Notes under the pieces: generated by a model | Databases searched by the model: none | Told to the model about the DNA's origin: nothing | What the model saw: the letters and a program-made list of their open reading frames with translations, nothing else | Program-made: the position numbers and the translations under genes | NCBI GenBank assembly: GCA_031213475.1 | Contig: JARUPZ010000013.1 | Location: 6,366,739 to 6,430,738, forward strand | Length of the DNA stretch: 64,000 nt | Direction: 5' to 3' | Source of the DNA: Nereocystis luetkeana | Lineage: Eukaryota > Sar > Phaeophyceae > Laminariales > Laminariaceae | In this document: piece by piece, positions 22,407 to 33,380 of the stretch | How positions within the stretch are numbered: position 1 is the first letter of the stretch | Layout of the letters: each line of letters opens with the position of its first letter

Positions 22407-23058
22407 TCACCCATAACCTTTTATCCCAGCACTAGAACCGATTTGATCGTCGACAAACACTTCCTCGCTTACCAGGTATGTTATGCGCTTCGCCCTCGCG
22501 TTCTTGCCCTCAAAACATCCTGCGTTAGTACATTTCTCTGGCCCGACACGAATTTGAACAACATAGTCCACGAGCTCGACCTTGGGTGATACCACAACAA
22601 CTTCCGCTTTGGCATCCATCAGCAAAATAATGGGTTTAGAGGACGCAGCCTCCTTTTCAGGAGCGCCCCTTAACGAATCAGAGTCTTCAACAACAAACAT
22701 ATCAATTTCCGAATTTCACAGACACCCACATCCTGACAGCTCCTTAGAACCGGACACTGGTTCAGCAGAAGGAACGACGACAGGTTCATTCACATCAATC
22801 TCGGAGTCCTCACAAACACCCACACACCCCGTTGGTACCTGACTTGAAACCTTACGCTTTTCCACACCCTCTTTATCTCCCTCTGGCTGCCCTTCTGCGT
22901 GCTCGACTAGGAGACCATTCACCAAAAACCCTCGAATGAGCCAACCACCGCGGGGGTTTCAACACGTACTTCCCCCGCCCCCATTCGTTCTGCCGATTGG
23001 ATGGAGGTACGTCGCAGCGCACCCGATAGGCAGCCTCAGAGTTTCGATATGAATTCAC
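22407..23058 (-). pseudogene. Broken reverse-strand ORF, unknown protein
   Basis: Three reverse open stretches follow one another. The first (23058 to 22873) contains K-Y-V-L-K-P-P-R-W. A frame change follows near 22935. The second runs from about 22945 to 22716 and is Glu-rich with V-C-E-D-S-E-I-D-V. After a TGA at 22716-22718 a third in the same frame (22700-22407) has V-E-L-V-D-Y-V-V-Q-I-R-V-G-P-E-K-C-T-N. The S-E-I-D segment appears on both sides of the TGA, suggesting an internal duplication. I do not recognise the family. It could be a relic of a host gene or of a transposon, or exons of one gene with unseen introns. Confidence 0.3.
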
Positions 23059-23595
23059 ATGTTATTATTTATGCGCTTATCTAGATATCTACACGTGGGC
23101 GGAGCTCCTGCTGATAGTTGTCACTTCCTGTGGTCTTCTGTACGATAACGGTCATACTAAACACTCATCATTCTACGGACGTTAGTGGGCGTATTTTCAT
23201 CCCCACGTCGTCGGTGCGTATCTTATACTGTGCGATACGCATAATATAAACTGAAATATTCGTCTTGGTAGGTAAACCGTCTGACGCTGCACAGTGAATC
23301 TAAAGATTTATATCCATACACCTCGTAAATTTATGAAGAAATGAAATGCAAGTCAAAGCAATTACAATTTGTTCATTGGGCACATGTGTTACTCAATATT
23401 ATATATATTACTACGAACTACGTATTGTATATATACACAACGTGATCTATTAACTATTAATACCAGGTATACGGCTCTTCACTACTTCAAACATAAAATT
23501 CCAACAATAGATTTAAATGCACGAAGTTGCATGCCCCATTCAATGAATACCAGGTACTCGTACCACGTAAACACCTCAAGGAATACCTGGTGCAT

Positions 23596-23960
23596 GGTGT
23601 CCCCGATGGCTTGGTAGGTGGTCCGCGTGCCTATAAAAATTTCGTGGGTTCAAGTCTCACCGAGTGCATGCTCGTAAGGGCTTTTTCTTGCATAAAAAGA
23701 TTGATTAGCGGAAAGCGCGACAGCGTGAATAAGCTACATTCGATGAAATCGACGAGCAGTGGTACATTCGATGAAATCGACGAGCGAGTGGGAATGCTGA
23801 ATGCCTATGCGCGACAAAAAATCAAGGCACGTGCCGGAGGGGAGAAGGGTTGTATGTAGAAACCTGTGACCACGGCTTGTCCAGAAGCTCGTTGAGGGTA
23901 AAACCTAAAACTTCCTACACGTGCTTAAGGCTGGAAAGTAAAAGTGATAATAAACAACAA
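23596..23960 (+). mobile_element. SINE1 copy d, full length
   Basis: Contains the tRNA-like head (GGTGTCCCCGATGGCTTGG, box B GGGTTCAAGTCTC), the body and the CTGGAAAGTAAAAGTGATAA tail. An internal direct duplication of ACATTCGATGAAATCGACGA (near 23742 and 23763) distinguishes it from other copies. TACCAGGTA/TACCTGGTG words lie immediately upstream. Confidence 0.85.
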
Positions 23961-23994
23961 AAATGTTAATGTGGAAAATCTCTACTTACTCCAT

Positions 23995-24056
23995 GCCGCC
24001 CTACCGCCGTGGGGGCGGGAGGGCCACTCATTGGGCGGGAGGGCCACTCATTCCTT
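23995..24056 (+). repeat. Isolated 3'-end hairpin of family X
   Basis: ACCGCCGTGGGGGCGGGAGG followed by GCCACTCATT, with the GGGCGGGAGGGCCACTCATT part tandemly repeated. This is the terminal hairpin of family X without the rest of the element, about 130 bp before X copy A. Confidence 0.6.
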
Positions 24057-25559
24057 AATATATTTATATAACATTGAAAACAAAAGCTCGAGTATTTCGT
24101 CGGAATTTTGATCACGATCTTGGGTAAATATAAACTGTTAGACATTGAAGAGTAGTTCCAACGCATATATCCACTAGTTATAGATAGACAACAGGATGCC
24201 CAATTTATAGCTTCATCATAGTATTGCCTCTAACAACTTGTTTAAAAACTATATACCTCACGTACTCACAACTTTTGTAGGCTTGCTTCGTGCAACCTGA
24301 AAAAAAAGGTATCTCTCACATATTTGGTACTCCGAAATCACCTTTTGTAAGCTGCCTTCGTGCAACGTTCCAAGATCTTGTCCTTTGCGACGTCATCTTC
24401 GAAACACGCATGTGTTCCTGCCCTCCTGCGCTTCGAACATCCGGTCCTCGTCATCTACCACCGCTTCACCCGAATTCCATCGGAATAAGAGTCTTTCGAG
24501 CTACCGAGGGTTCACGCAATCCTCTCTGTCGTCTTTTGTCCACTACATACGCCGCGGTGTGGATTGCAGACAACAAAGCAGTACCTCCCTTTATAGCTCT
24601 GCAACAACACCCAATTTCCAATCCATCCTCCCTATCTCCTTCTACCACAGCACACCGCTGTACACACAATCATGCGCGCTTGACACGAGAAGGTAACAAA
24701 GCTTGTTTGTCCCACTGCGTTGTTTGTGGTGTGAAGTATGAACTTCAGTTCCGCCGCACTTTGCACTTTGCCGTTACATATCGAAAATCCGCCGCATTAA
24801 TCACATCCGACTTCACCTCCCCCATGGACAGGATGAGGAGCGACGCTCGCTATATGGCTACATGGGGACCCGTGGCGATGATGATGAGTTTTGGCGCAAA
24901 GACGTTTCCCCGAGCAAAGAAAACTCAACTGCATATAGCAGAGGAAGGAAGAAGCCTGCCTGCAGCACCTGTGGTGAGACAACAAAAACACCTATCGCCG
25001 CAACGCACAGACTGACTATACCCCCAACAGGGCGCGAAGTCGGCCAAAGGGTTGGCCACATCTGTCTGCCTGCCTCGCAACTATCAATCCGGCTGCGAAA
25101 GACGAGTTAACCCATGTTCTTTACACAGTTCTGTACCCATTTATCTCTATTTCACAGCCGTGCTTCTCGCACGATTATCACTTGTTTCCGGTCCACTTTA
25201 TTTGCTGCTGCGAGACGCCTGTTCACGGTACGAAAGGCGTTGGCTCTCCTAGCAGGAGCGGATGTATGACGCGTGTGCGCGGTTCGTTTATTATCTTCCG
25301 TCGGTTCTTGTGCTTTCGCTGTCGTATGATGCTGTTGTTGGCACCCTGCTCGAGCTCCACTACTACTTTAATATCAGGAAGAATCACGATGATCCACTTT
25401 TCACGACGTCAAAACTCGCCCTGTATCATGTGTGCAGCAGCTGGTTTGACGGTTTTTGGGGGTTGTACCGACAATGCTCGCGGCTCGAAAGCTTTCGATT
25501 TCTCGGTATCATAAAATGCACCGTAGCAATCATCATCCGTGCGTACACTTCGTCGAACC

Positions 25560-26150
25560 AATATTCCACAGATGCTCCGAGTATACTCGATACTCCGAGT
25601 TTGTACTCCGAGTACTCGAGTATTAGGGGTACTGGTGGCCTAAATGCTCGGGGTACTTGGAGTATGAGCAGTACTTACAGTCGACTACAATCAGTACCCG
25701 GAGTACAAACATCTAAATTACTCGGAGTACTACGAGTATCGCGAGTATTGAACCCAGGAATACTACATCATTCGAGTAAAATACTCCGAGAAATACTCTA
25801 ACCCGGAGTACCTTGGAGTATAAAACCCAGAAGTACTCCGAGTATTACTCGTATCTCGGAATATGAAAACCCTGAAATACTCCGAGTATTGAAGTATTCG
25901 CCGTACGGAATGCTTAATACGCCGAGTACTCAAAGTACGAGCAGTACAGGATCCCTGAATACCACTTCAAGTACGGAAAGTATTCCAGAGTAATGAACCC
26001 CAAAATACCCCTAGTACAAGCAGTATTGAGAGTGATCATACCCAAAATACGACGAGTACGAGCAGTATCACGGAGTATCGAACCCTGAAATACTCCGAGT
26101 ACACGAAGCACCTGAAATATTTTATCTCAGATACTCGTTACAGTACTCCA
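25560..26150. repeat. Word island: TACTCCGAGTA, in X copy A
   Basis: ACTCCGAGTA, ACTCGGAGTA and degenerate forms recur about every 15-30 bp on both strands. Spacers often contain AAACCC, GAACCC or GAGCAGTA. It aligns with the island in X copy B. Confidence 0.85.
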
Positions 26151-26991
26151 GGGTACTCGGAGCATATATCTGCACCTTCACATATTGATATCTTACGAGC
26201 ATCGTCTGACCTTTGCTCAGGACGACCCAATCCGGCACACTCTTCTGTCGATGAAACCATAATTACAGCCGTTCTTCGTGCAGATAAGTCTCGTACGGCA
26301 TTTACATTTTGCGTTACCACTGCTGCTGACGTCTCCATCATCCTCGTGTTTGTGATTAAGCAAGTTGAACATCGTTTTCATTTCATTATCCTACAAGCAC
26401 GGTCGTCTGATCTCTGCTCTGACACCTCGATTTAACACACCTCGTCCTCTCGATTAAAGTGATAATATTGACGGCCGTTCATTCGGATATTTCGGCGTCC
26501 GATCCTGCGGGCACTCCTTGCACCCGTGGCATTTGGATATATGGTACTACTCACACTCGCACCTACTCTCAACATTCAGGCAATATTTCGAGGTTTGAAG
26601 TTGAGTACCGCTCATACTCCCAGCCACTCGCAATGTTGAGGCCGCAAGCACCCTATTAGTCTCAGCATTCAGAGTACGAAATTAGCTCGATACGGAAACA
26701 ATCGATACTCCGAGTGTGGCCCCTCTGCTGTGCATCGCCTTACCCGCAGATAGTATTGCATCGTGCTGCTGCTACCAACGACCAATAAAGTTGCAGTGTG
26801 AGATTTCAGAGAGGGAGCAAGCGCATCAAATAAATATTGCCCAATTCATATTTTTGACGCTTATTGAGGTCCTACATAAAGTGACTCACAAAGTGGTTTT
26901 CATTAATTCAAAACACGGGGCCGCAATTAATGTTCCTCCTATGTACGTGTTGGCTCACCTAGTATAGCTCCTATATTACCTACAGGAATCT

Positions 26992-27020
26992 GGCCCGACC
27001 GCCGCGGGGGCCGGAGGGCC
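26992..27020 (+). repeat. Terminal hairpin of X copy A
   Basis: Inverted repeat GGCCC...GGGCC enclosing a second C+G stem, 10 bp from the terminal CCCTAG. It is conserved at 48182-48210 and 57638-57666. Confidence 0.6.
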
Positions 27021-27196
27021 TTTTATTCCCTAGTACTTCGTACAGAACCCCCCCGCTGTTAGGAAATTCACGCGTACGAGTTTAGGTAAGGCTTGTTTTG
27101 TGTCACGAATAAGAAAGTAGTGCTCAGAAACTCTTGTTATTAGGCTTATATTGAGTAGGCGTTCGGTTGACCATTTACTATTCCACGGACTAAGAC

Positions 27197-27695
27197 CTAA
27201 GTAAATGGGAAAGTGAAGTATCAATAAAAAGTTTGAATTTCAAGATACCTTCTAAATGTTTTGAGAACACGCTTCCTACGGGCACGTTTAGAAAAAAAAG
27301 AAGTTCTAAACGTTTGGAAAAGTCCGGACAACAAATCTGGAGTCGATTTTGGGCCAACATCGGCTTGAGAAAAACTCAGGCCGATTTATGATTCGAAGCG
27401 GCGAGATTCCGAGTCCTTGACAGACATCGATCGACAAAACCAACGACTGCGTCATGAATTCTGAACGGAGTGCGCTCGTTAGGGGTTCCGACCCACCCAT
27501 TCACACCATGGCCGGTGTCATGTGGCAGGAGCTGACCAGGCGTATGATAAAAAAACAAATGGCCGCTGGTGTGTGCACAAAACAGACGACACAACTTCTA
27601 CATCCGTCTTGAGTGGCAAAAATTAGACTTTTTTCAGGTTTGGGAGGATACCGTAGGACGCCGCCGGCAAGCTCTCGCTTCCTAGACCATCGATT
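27197..27695 (+). repeat. Repeat family F, copy 2
   Basis: Aligns along its length to 11096-11592. It abuts, and seems to truncate, the protein-coding end of family E copy 1: the E frame is lost exactly where the F sequence begins (about 27690). Confidence 0.75.
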
Positions 27696-27926
27696 CACGG
27701 CTGTCCTAATCCCGTCGTACTCGTAGTCGAAATCAGCTGTTTCGCCGTTACATCTTGAAACGGTATTACTTACGCCGAAAACACGACGACCCTCTGAATC
27801 TATACGAGGAATCGATGAAGCTGCAGACGAGTACTCGTACATGTGAGCTCCTCGTGACGCAAGACCAGCCCCTCGACCTTGGTCTGGACCAAACGACCGA
27901 CCGACCGAACCTTGCCAGCATTCCAT
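27690..27926 (-). pseudogene. Family E ORF, N-terminal part, truncated
   Basis: Starts at ATG with M-E-C-W-Q-G-S-V-G-R, a Gly/Ala/Ser-rich leader of about 60 residues, then C-N-G-E-T and D-Y-E-Y-D-G-I-R-T-A-V, where family-F sequence begins and the frame becomes unrelated. It is the only copy whose leader runs in frame into the Y-D-x-I domain seen at 63489-64000. The protein family is not recognised. Confidence 0.5.
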
Positions 27927-28487
27927 ATTCTAGTCCGCCAAGCTAGGAATCCGAATTAAAGAGTATCAGGGCCAAGGTACTTATAGTTGGCCTCGCCTCT
28001 CACGTCTCACCGAAAATATCCTGTCGTCAATTTTCACCCACCAACCAGTATCTTTCAAGATATATTTTGCATATAAATTTTGTTGTATTCATACCTCGTA
28101 GTTGTTGACAAAATTTGTTGATTGGTGTACTCGATTCGTATGCAAAAATAAGCTCCAGCCAAGCTGTTGCTCCAATCAGCTGCTGTTCCACTCGAACAGT
28201 CGATCGCCCAGTCCACCACTCGTCCCGATGACAGACACCTCGCACCCGAATGAATGTAGCCAAAAGATCCCGAAGAAGACGATACTAGCTCAACCGACCT
28301 TTATTGTAGATATACGTATATTTTGTAATTTGTAACAGCAAGCAAAGCTAGCTCCACCTGAAGTGTAGAGCTACACCCGAATTCCACCCAAAACGTTGAA
28401 CACCACCTGACTGAAGTAGAAGATTCCCAACCCGATGATAGACCCAAAATCGAAGAAGACCCGAAGAATATATCCGAATACCAATAC

Positions 28488-29703
28488 GAGCTGGATTGGC
28501 CCAGAGGCTGAAAACAAGGTTGGACGGTCCACGCGGTTTTTACGAGTTTTGAGCTGAAATTTCGACACGTGACTTCGAGTAGTATTACAAATGTAACTGC
28601 CACTGCACCTCTTCATTTTTCTTTTTTTTTCACAAGTTAGGCCGATATTTGTAAATATGATATTATTTGTTTTGCGACTAAGGGATGTAAAAAAAACAAA
28701 AACAAGAAGGTGCAGGCGCATTTACGTTTATCAGACTACTAAAAATCACGTGTCGAATTTCAGATCAAATTTCGTAAAAACCGCGTGGATGTTCCCGTAT
28801 TTCTTTTGGTCATCAACATTGTAGGTGCCGTAGAGTACCATCTCCACATTGTAGGATACTACCTCACTCTGTGGTTGAAGCCTTGACGTCTCCCCTTTAA
28901 GAGCAACGACAGCACCGACAAGGGTGGCACTAGAAAGGTGTAGTTCATGTAGAGCTCTCTCATAACGAGCTGTTTGGCGATACAGCAGCAGTAGTAGTAC
29001 ATCAATAGTAGGGCCATATTCTGTCATGTACGGTATGGGTAGAGTTGGGCCTCACAGACGTTACTTATTGTTCACATAATCATCTCTTGCGTTGTGCACA
29101 GCTGCGTCACACGTTCTACTGTCAAGCAATACAAACACCTACTCAACGACATACTCTCTGCATGCACTATATACTCGAACAGTAAGAGACACTAAAACTT
29201 TACTCCTGCCCCCCCAAGCTGGCCGCTAGGCCCAGGATATTGCTTGTTAAGGGATCCAGGTTCCATGCCCAGAATGTTGCGGTGAGCCGGAGATTGTGGT
29301 CTTCTGCCACTGGTGTGTGGCTGTGGGAAAGCGGTTGGCAGCCATACTGCCGCGCTATCGTGTGCGAGCTGGGATCACGTGTGTCTCTGTGTGCCTGCTG
29401 CTGATTGATGTGTTCCTGTTGCTGTGTTTTCGAAAAACTTACCTGTGATTCCGCCGCAAAAAAAACGGCTTCATTTTTTTTTGCAGTCTAAAGCCTATAC
29501 CTGGTACATGATATGCGGCGGGTTCAGTTGGTTTTATATATGTCAGCTACGAGTGGAGAAAAGGGTCAAAGGCGACGTCCGAGAGCACGTGCATACGCGC
29601 TGTGATTGGCTGATTACACCGATATGCCGTTTTCCCCCAACTCCTCGGCATTGCATAGTTATGACTAGAAGAATGAATGTGAGTCTCAGGGCCTATCCAT
29701 CTC
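28488..29703. mobile_element. 1.2-kb TIR DNA transposon inside family E copy 1
   Basis: The ends are imperfect terminal inverted repeats: GAGCTGGATTGGCCCAGAGG on the left and, reverse-complemented, GAGATGGATAGGCCCTGAGA on the right. TAC flanks both sides (28485-28487 and 29705-29707), compatible with a 3-bp duplication, though it may be part of the TIR. Family E copy 2 (near 36800) is uninterrupted at the same place. The interior has a 93-residue reverse ORF (28746-29027) with no transposase motif, so it is probably non-autonomous. Confidence 0.65.
28527..28790. repeat. Foldback with ~46-bp arms
   Basis: Arms at 28527-28573 and 28746-28790 are inverted copies (beginning TCCACGCGGTTTTTACGA on the left) around a ~170-bp A/T-rich loop, near one end of the larger TIR transposon. 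Confidence 0.7.
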
Positions 29704-30085
29704 GTACCCAAGGCGTCAATGTGCCCACACGATTGATACCTGACCGAAAGATATCCACACCTCACCCTCAAATCGAAATTTCCCGTGCGACAACCAGCCT
29801 ACCCTCAAATACTGCAGTATTATGGTACGCCTCGGATGACCAAGCTCGGTTTGAGGCCAGCATATATACCAGGTATAGCTGTACCACTCGAGCGAGTCAG
29901 CCACCCTAGTCGACGCGAAGTAAGAGATGGATGAGTTTATTTAGAAGACCAAAACACAGAGCCAAGAGAGAGACGCTGCGGGCAAAGTTTCCCAGCAACA
30001 AGGACTCAACATCCGTTACACCCCAAGATCCATATCTCTATAGGAAACCCGGGGATGCCCCCCGGATGTCCCCTGACGACCACAA

Positions 30086-31103
30086 ACCCCTATACTCGCT
30101 CTAAAGAAGAGCACTGATTGGAACACAATCGTCGATGCGCTGGGTTTTACAATCAACACCCACACCATGCGGATCTCCGTGACTAAGGAACTGATAGAAG
30201 CAATTAGGCTCATTCTCAAGCAGGAGTGGTCGGGTGGCAAAACCCATGCAAGCGCGTAAGATGTGATAAGCATGGCAGGCAAACTCTGGGCTACATAATT
30301 AGAGCTGGCAGATATGTTGTTTGGCAGCTTTTACGTCTGACCGATCTTCCCAAGTCCGTTAAAGCCAAAACACAGACGAAGAGGGTAGTGAGACTGGGCT
30401 GGGAGTTCCACAATGATATTTCCTTTGGGAAATAGGCAATCGAACAGAAATGGGTCTGCGCCGGGGAGTCTCTTGGCGCACCATCTTATGCACACGTCGA
30501 ACGATCACCTTCGCGACAATTACTTGGACGCAAGCTTTACTGCAGTTGGGGACTTTGCTCACAACTAAAAGTATAATGGGGATACGACTTGAACCCCGTG
30601 CTGTCGCGACGTTTGAAGAACGCAAGGAGACCAAAGGAGAGGACGCAATCACAATCAACCAGCTTGAATTGGGTGGTACGGTCATGACAGCGTACGTGAC
30701 TAAAGTCATCCTGCACGACAGGCCAGACACGCAGGGAGACCCCGTACTATTGAGAGGGGACAACGTCGCAGCCGTATCATGGATTAATCAGTGTGGTGGG
30801 TCACATAACCGACGAGGTTCACTGGCTATGAGACTTCTAAGTAGACTAAAAATTACGAGCGGTTGGAGTCATGACGCAAAGTATATTCCCGGCGTGCAGA
30901 ACGTAGTAGCGGACGGCATCTTGAGATGGCCAAATACAGAAATCGCGCAAAAGTTGCAGACACGCGTACAGGGACAATGGAGGGAGCGGAAGATAGGTGA
31001 CGGTGGTCGTGCATTCTGCGAGACTATTCTGCAGCCAAAATTCCCCACAGAGTATTTAGATGACATAACATGGGAAACGATGACACGAAATGCAGAACCA
31101 TGA
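30086..31103 (+). pseudogene. DIRS copy 1 RT/RNase H remnant
   Basis: Encodes the post-catalytic RT part (L-G-F-T-I-N-T-H-T-M-R-I-S-V-T) and RNase H, with I-T-I-N-Q-L-E-L-G-G, W-I-N-Q-C-G-G-S-H-N and H-D-A-K-Y-I-P-G-V-Q-N-V-V-A-D-G-I. Frameshifts and stops break the first half. From about 30640 the frame is open to the stop before the recombinase region. Confidence 0.8.
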
Positions 31104-32895
31104 ACACTCCCCATAACCCCATCGAGCAGGAACACACACTAGAGAGGGTGGGAAGGACGATGACGTGGACAGACTGGTGGAGACACTCACGCTCGCCTCA
31201 GTGGGCGGAAGCACACAGACGGCGTACTGGAACAAGTGGCAAACCTGGTGCCGCCTCAGAGCGATAGACGGGAAGAGTCCGTGGCTAGCAGAGGGTGATG
31301 GAGTCGACGCAGCAGTGAAAGAGTTGACGAAATGCACGGCCCTGCGATGATTTGCATTCAAAAACCAAAGTCAGACCATACGAAGTTATCTATATCCGCG
31401 ATTACGCATTTCCACAGAATTTTCGGAGGTTGGGAGCTGCCCACTTCACACTGCATGGTGGTAGCAGTAGGGAAAGGGACCGATAGAGCTCACGGAAAAT
31501 CGGAGATACACCCCAAGGTTAGGAAGTCTTACTTAGGACCTCCTGACCACGAGGATGAAGAGCGTGTGTGAGTTGGGAACCGAAGGATGGATAGTCTGAA
31601 CCGGACTTGCGTTGTCGTTTCATCTTCTTTGTAGATAGAGGCCCTGAAGTTTGGGCCTACGGCAACGGGCTGGTACACGCAGATTTTTGTCTGACGAGGA
31701 GAGGCTAGGCCTTTTTTTCGGGAGCGTTCCAACTCGCGTGGGAAAAAAGACGTGCTGCAGAGAGAGTAGAAGTGAGGCTGTTTCCTATGCGGTTCGATTT
31801 CGAGCTTCAGATTTGTATTTTTCGATCTCAAAAACGAATGACCCTGCTTATGCAGTCGAAATAGGCAAAATCCGACCGGAAAGTTTTCGATTTGAGAATC
31901 GGATGATCCAAGTCGTCGGATTTTGGGCCAAATTCGACGATCTGGGTCATCAGATTTTCAAATCGAAAAATGGCATGCTCCCTAAATTCAAGATGTTATC
32001 TATGACAGCAAACAGCAGCAGAACGATCGATGAGTTGGAAGGTTACACAGCTGTATAGCGGCGTCGCTTCGCGCCCGACGCTTGGGCGGCGGGCGGCGCG
32101 ACCCTCCGAGGCCAGACGTCAGTCGCCTGGCGCGGTCTCGGACCTAGAGACCAAGAGAAGCGCACTCAGCACGCACCTCTTCGTGGTTACGTACGAGTAC
32201 TAGTACGTACACTGCTGTACAGCAGCAGCAGCAGTCAGTCACAACATGGAACACAAAATACCAAGACAGGTGGCTCTAGCGCACTCGCCACGTCTCTCCG
32301 CCGCCAGACCAGAGATGGTCAGCCTTCGCTCGGACGCTTGGGTCCTACGCACAGTGCAGGGCACCCAGCGCCTCTCTTCGCGGCGCCAAACCACGAAAAC
32401 AGCAGTTGGTCTCGCCGTTTGCTCAAATCTCTACACACACAATAAATCTGTTTTTTCCGCATAGGAAGGCTGTTTCGATTTGCCAACTTCACATCTGAAA
32501 AGGCTATCGAGCCAAAATCTGAAGCTCAAAAATCGAACTGCATAGGAAACGGCCGGACGTTCCGCGATTCCAATTCAGCCTCCTAGAGGTTGGGATCAAT
32601 CGCCACAAGGACGAGAGCAACGAAAGGGAAGGGAAAGTTTTGGGACGTCAAGAGTCATAGGGCATTGGAGATCCTTCTGGATTTACTAGACCTTCATCCC
32701 GAACGGAGAAGGTCAGCACCGTAGCAACAAAGACCTTGAGGCGGATGTTAGGGAGTTTGGGTAGAGACCCGACTCAGTACGCTCTCCACTCAGGCAGGAT
32801 TGGGGGGGCAACCCAGCTTGCTGCGCAAGGCGCATCGGACATTCAGATTCAAAGGGCAGGTACATGGAATTCACTAGCTTTCATGGTCTATTAAA
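31104..32895 (+). pseudogene. DIRS copy 1 tyrosine recombinase remnant
   Basis: The N-terminal core-binding part is recognisable (T-Q-T-A-Y-W-N-K-W-Q-T-W-C near 31220-31250). TGA follows A-L-R at about 31348, in the same place as in copy 2. The catalytic part is split by the insertion at 31776-32554 and has several stops. The C-terminus keeps the family end ...M-V-Y followed at once by TAA (about 32893), which shows the original stop. Confidence 0.8.
31776..32554. mobile_element. 779-bp TIR DNA transposon in the DIRS recombinase
   Basis: Terminal inverted repeats of about 39 bp: GGCTGTTTCCTATGCGGTTC at the left and, reverse-complemented, GGCCGTTTCCTATGCAGTTC at the right. The uninterrupted paralogue (about 44138-44150, GAAGTGACGTTCC) fixes the site. 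The duplication is short and imperfect (TGA versus GGA). No transposase ORF, so it is non-autonomous; superfamily not assigned. Confidence 0.75.
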
Positions 32896-33186
32896 GAGCA
32901 GGAGGGGAGGGAGCAGATTTTGTGTCCGAAGCGCTAACTAGGTAATAGGGACAGAAAGAGGGTGATTCAATTCAAGGGATAATCGGGCTTGCCTAGTGGG
33001 AAAAAGTCGACCAGTAGTCCGTTTTCCCTTCGGGGTACTGGTCAAAAAGTAAACGTAGAGAACGGGTTAGCCCGAAGTGTGTTCTGGGAGCACGGTGTCC
33101 CATTATACCATGTGTTTTTCCTCGTTTGCATTGATTTACTGCGTAACTCAATACCACAATTCTTGAGCCAAATGAAATTCGAAATA

Positions 33187-33380
33187 AATATTCGAAGCGA
33201 ACATGGAGTTTGTTAAAAAGGCGTTGATAAGAATTGATGGCGCACATATGAAAAGTGGATTTTTGATGGGGGTACCTGGTTACAATTCATACCCCAAGCA
33301 GAGGGGGAGAATCGGCGAGAGAAGAAGCCGGCAGATCGCAAGATAATAGTAGCCTAATACGGGCAGTGATATACATACAG
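33187..33380 (+). repeat. DIRS terminal direct repeat, copy 1 3' end
   Basis: AATATTCGAAGCGAACATGG through GGGCAGTGAT, matching 38318-38519 and 45186-45381 in the same orientation. Confidence 0.8.

Larger units (their letters stand above)
24181..27033 (+). mobile_element. Family X element, copy A
   Basis: About 2.85 kb aligning with 45386-48223. Order: an A/T-rich start with GCCCAATTTATA, a segment with CTTCGTGCAACGTTCCAAG and GCATGTGTTCCTGCCCTCCT, the TACTCCGAGTA word island (25560-26150), then CCATTCATTCGGATATTTCGG-type text and a GGCCCGACCGCC/GGCCGGAGGGCC hairpin (26992-27020), ending ...CCCTAG at 27033. Frames of 100-240 residues exist on the plus strand but are not conserved in copy B. 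A Helitron-like 3' end is possible; no Rep/helicase is present. Confidence 0.7.
27690..30085 (-). mobile_element. Family E element, copy 1 (with a nested DNA transposon)
   Basis: Read on the reverse strand from 30085: TGTGGTCGTCAGGGG start, GGGAAACTTTGCCC, AATAAACTC, GACTCGCTCGAGTGGTACAG, then (after the insertion 28488-29703) AATAAAGGTCGGTTGAGC, GATCGACTGTTCGAGTGG and CTGGTTGGTGGGTGAAAA, then a leader and an ORF starting at 27926. The ~820-bp first part followed by TGGTGGGT looks like an LTR plus primer site but this is unproven. Its outer end joins DIRS sequence at 30086. Confidence 0.65.
30086..33380 (+). mobile_element. DIRS-type retrotransposon, copy 1 (5'-truncated, dead)
   Basis: Begins just after the catalytic YVDD region of RT. 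It contains the rest of RT/RNase H, the tyrosine recombinase and the 3' direct repeat (33187-33380), and is interrupted by a TIR element at 31776-32554. It aligns to 42450-45381 of copy 2. It retains TAC where copy 2 has a TAG stop, and lacks the SINE2 that sits at the recombinase stop of copy 2. Confidence 0.85.

Noticed and set aside
24290-25015. 241-residue ORF in family X copy A
   Set aside because: The frame is broken in X copy B and reversed copy C, so it is not conserved.
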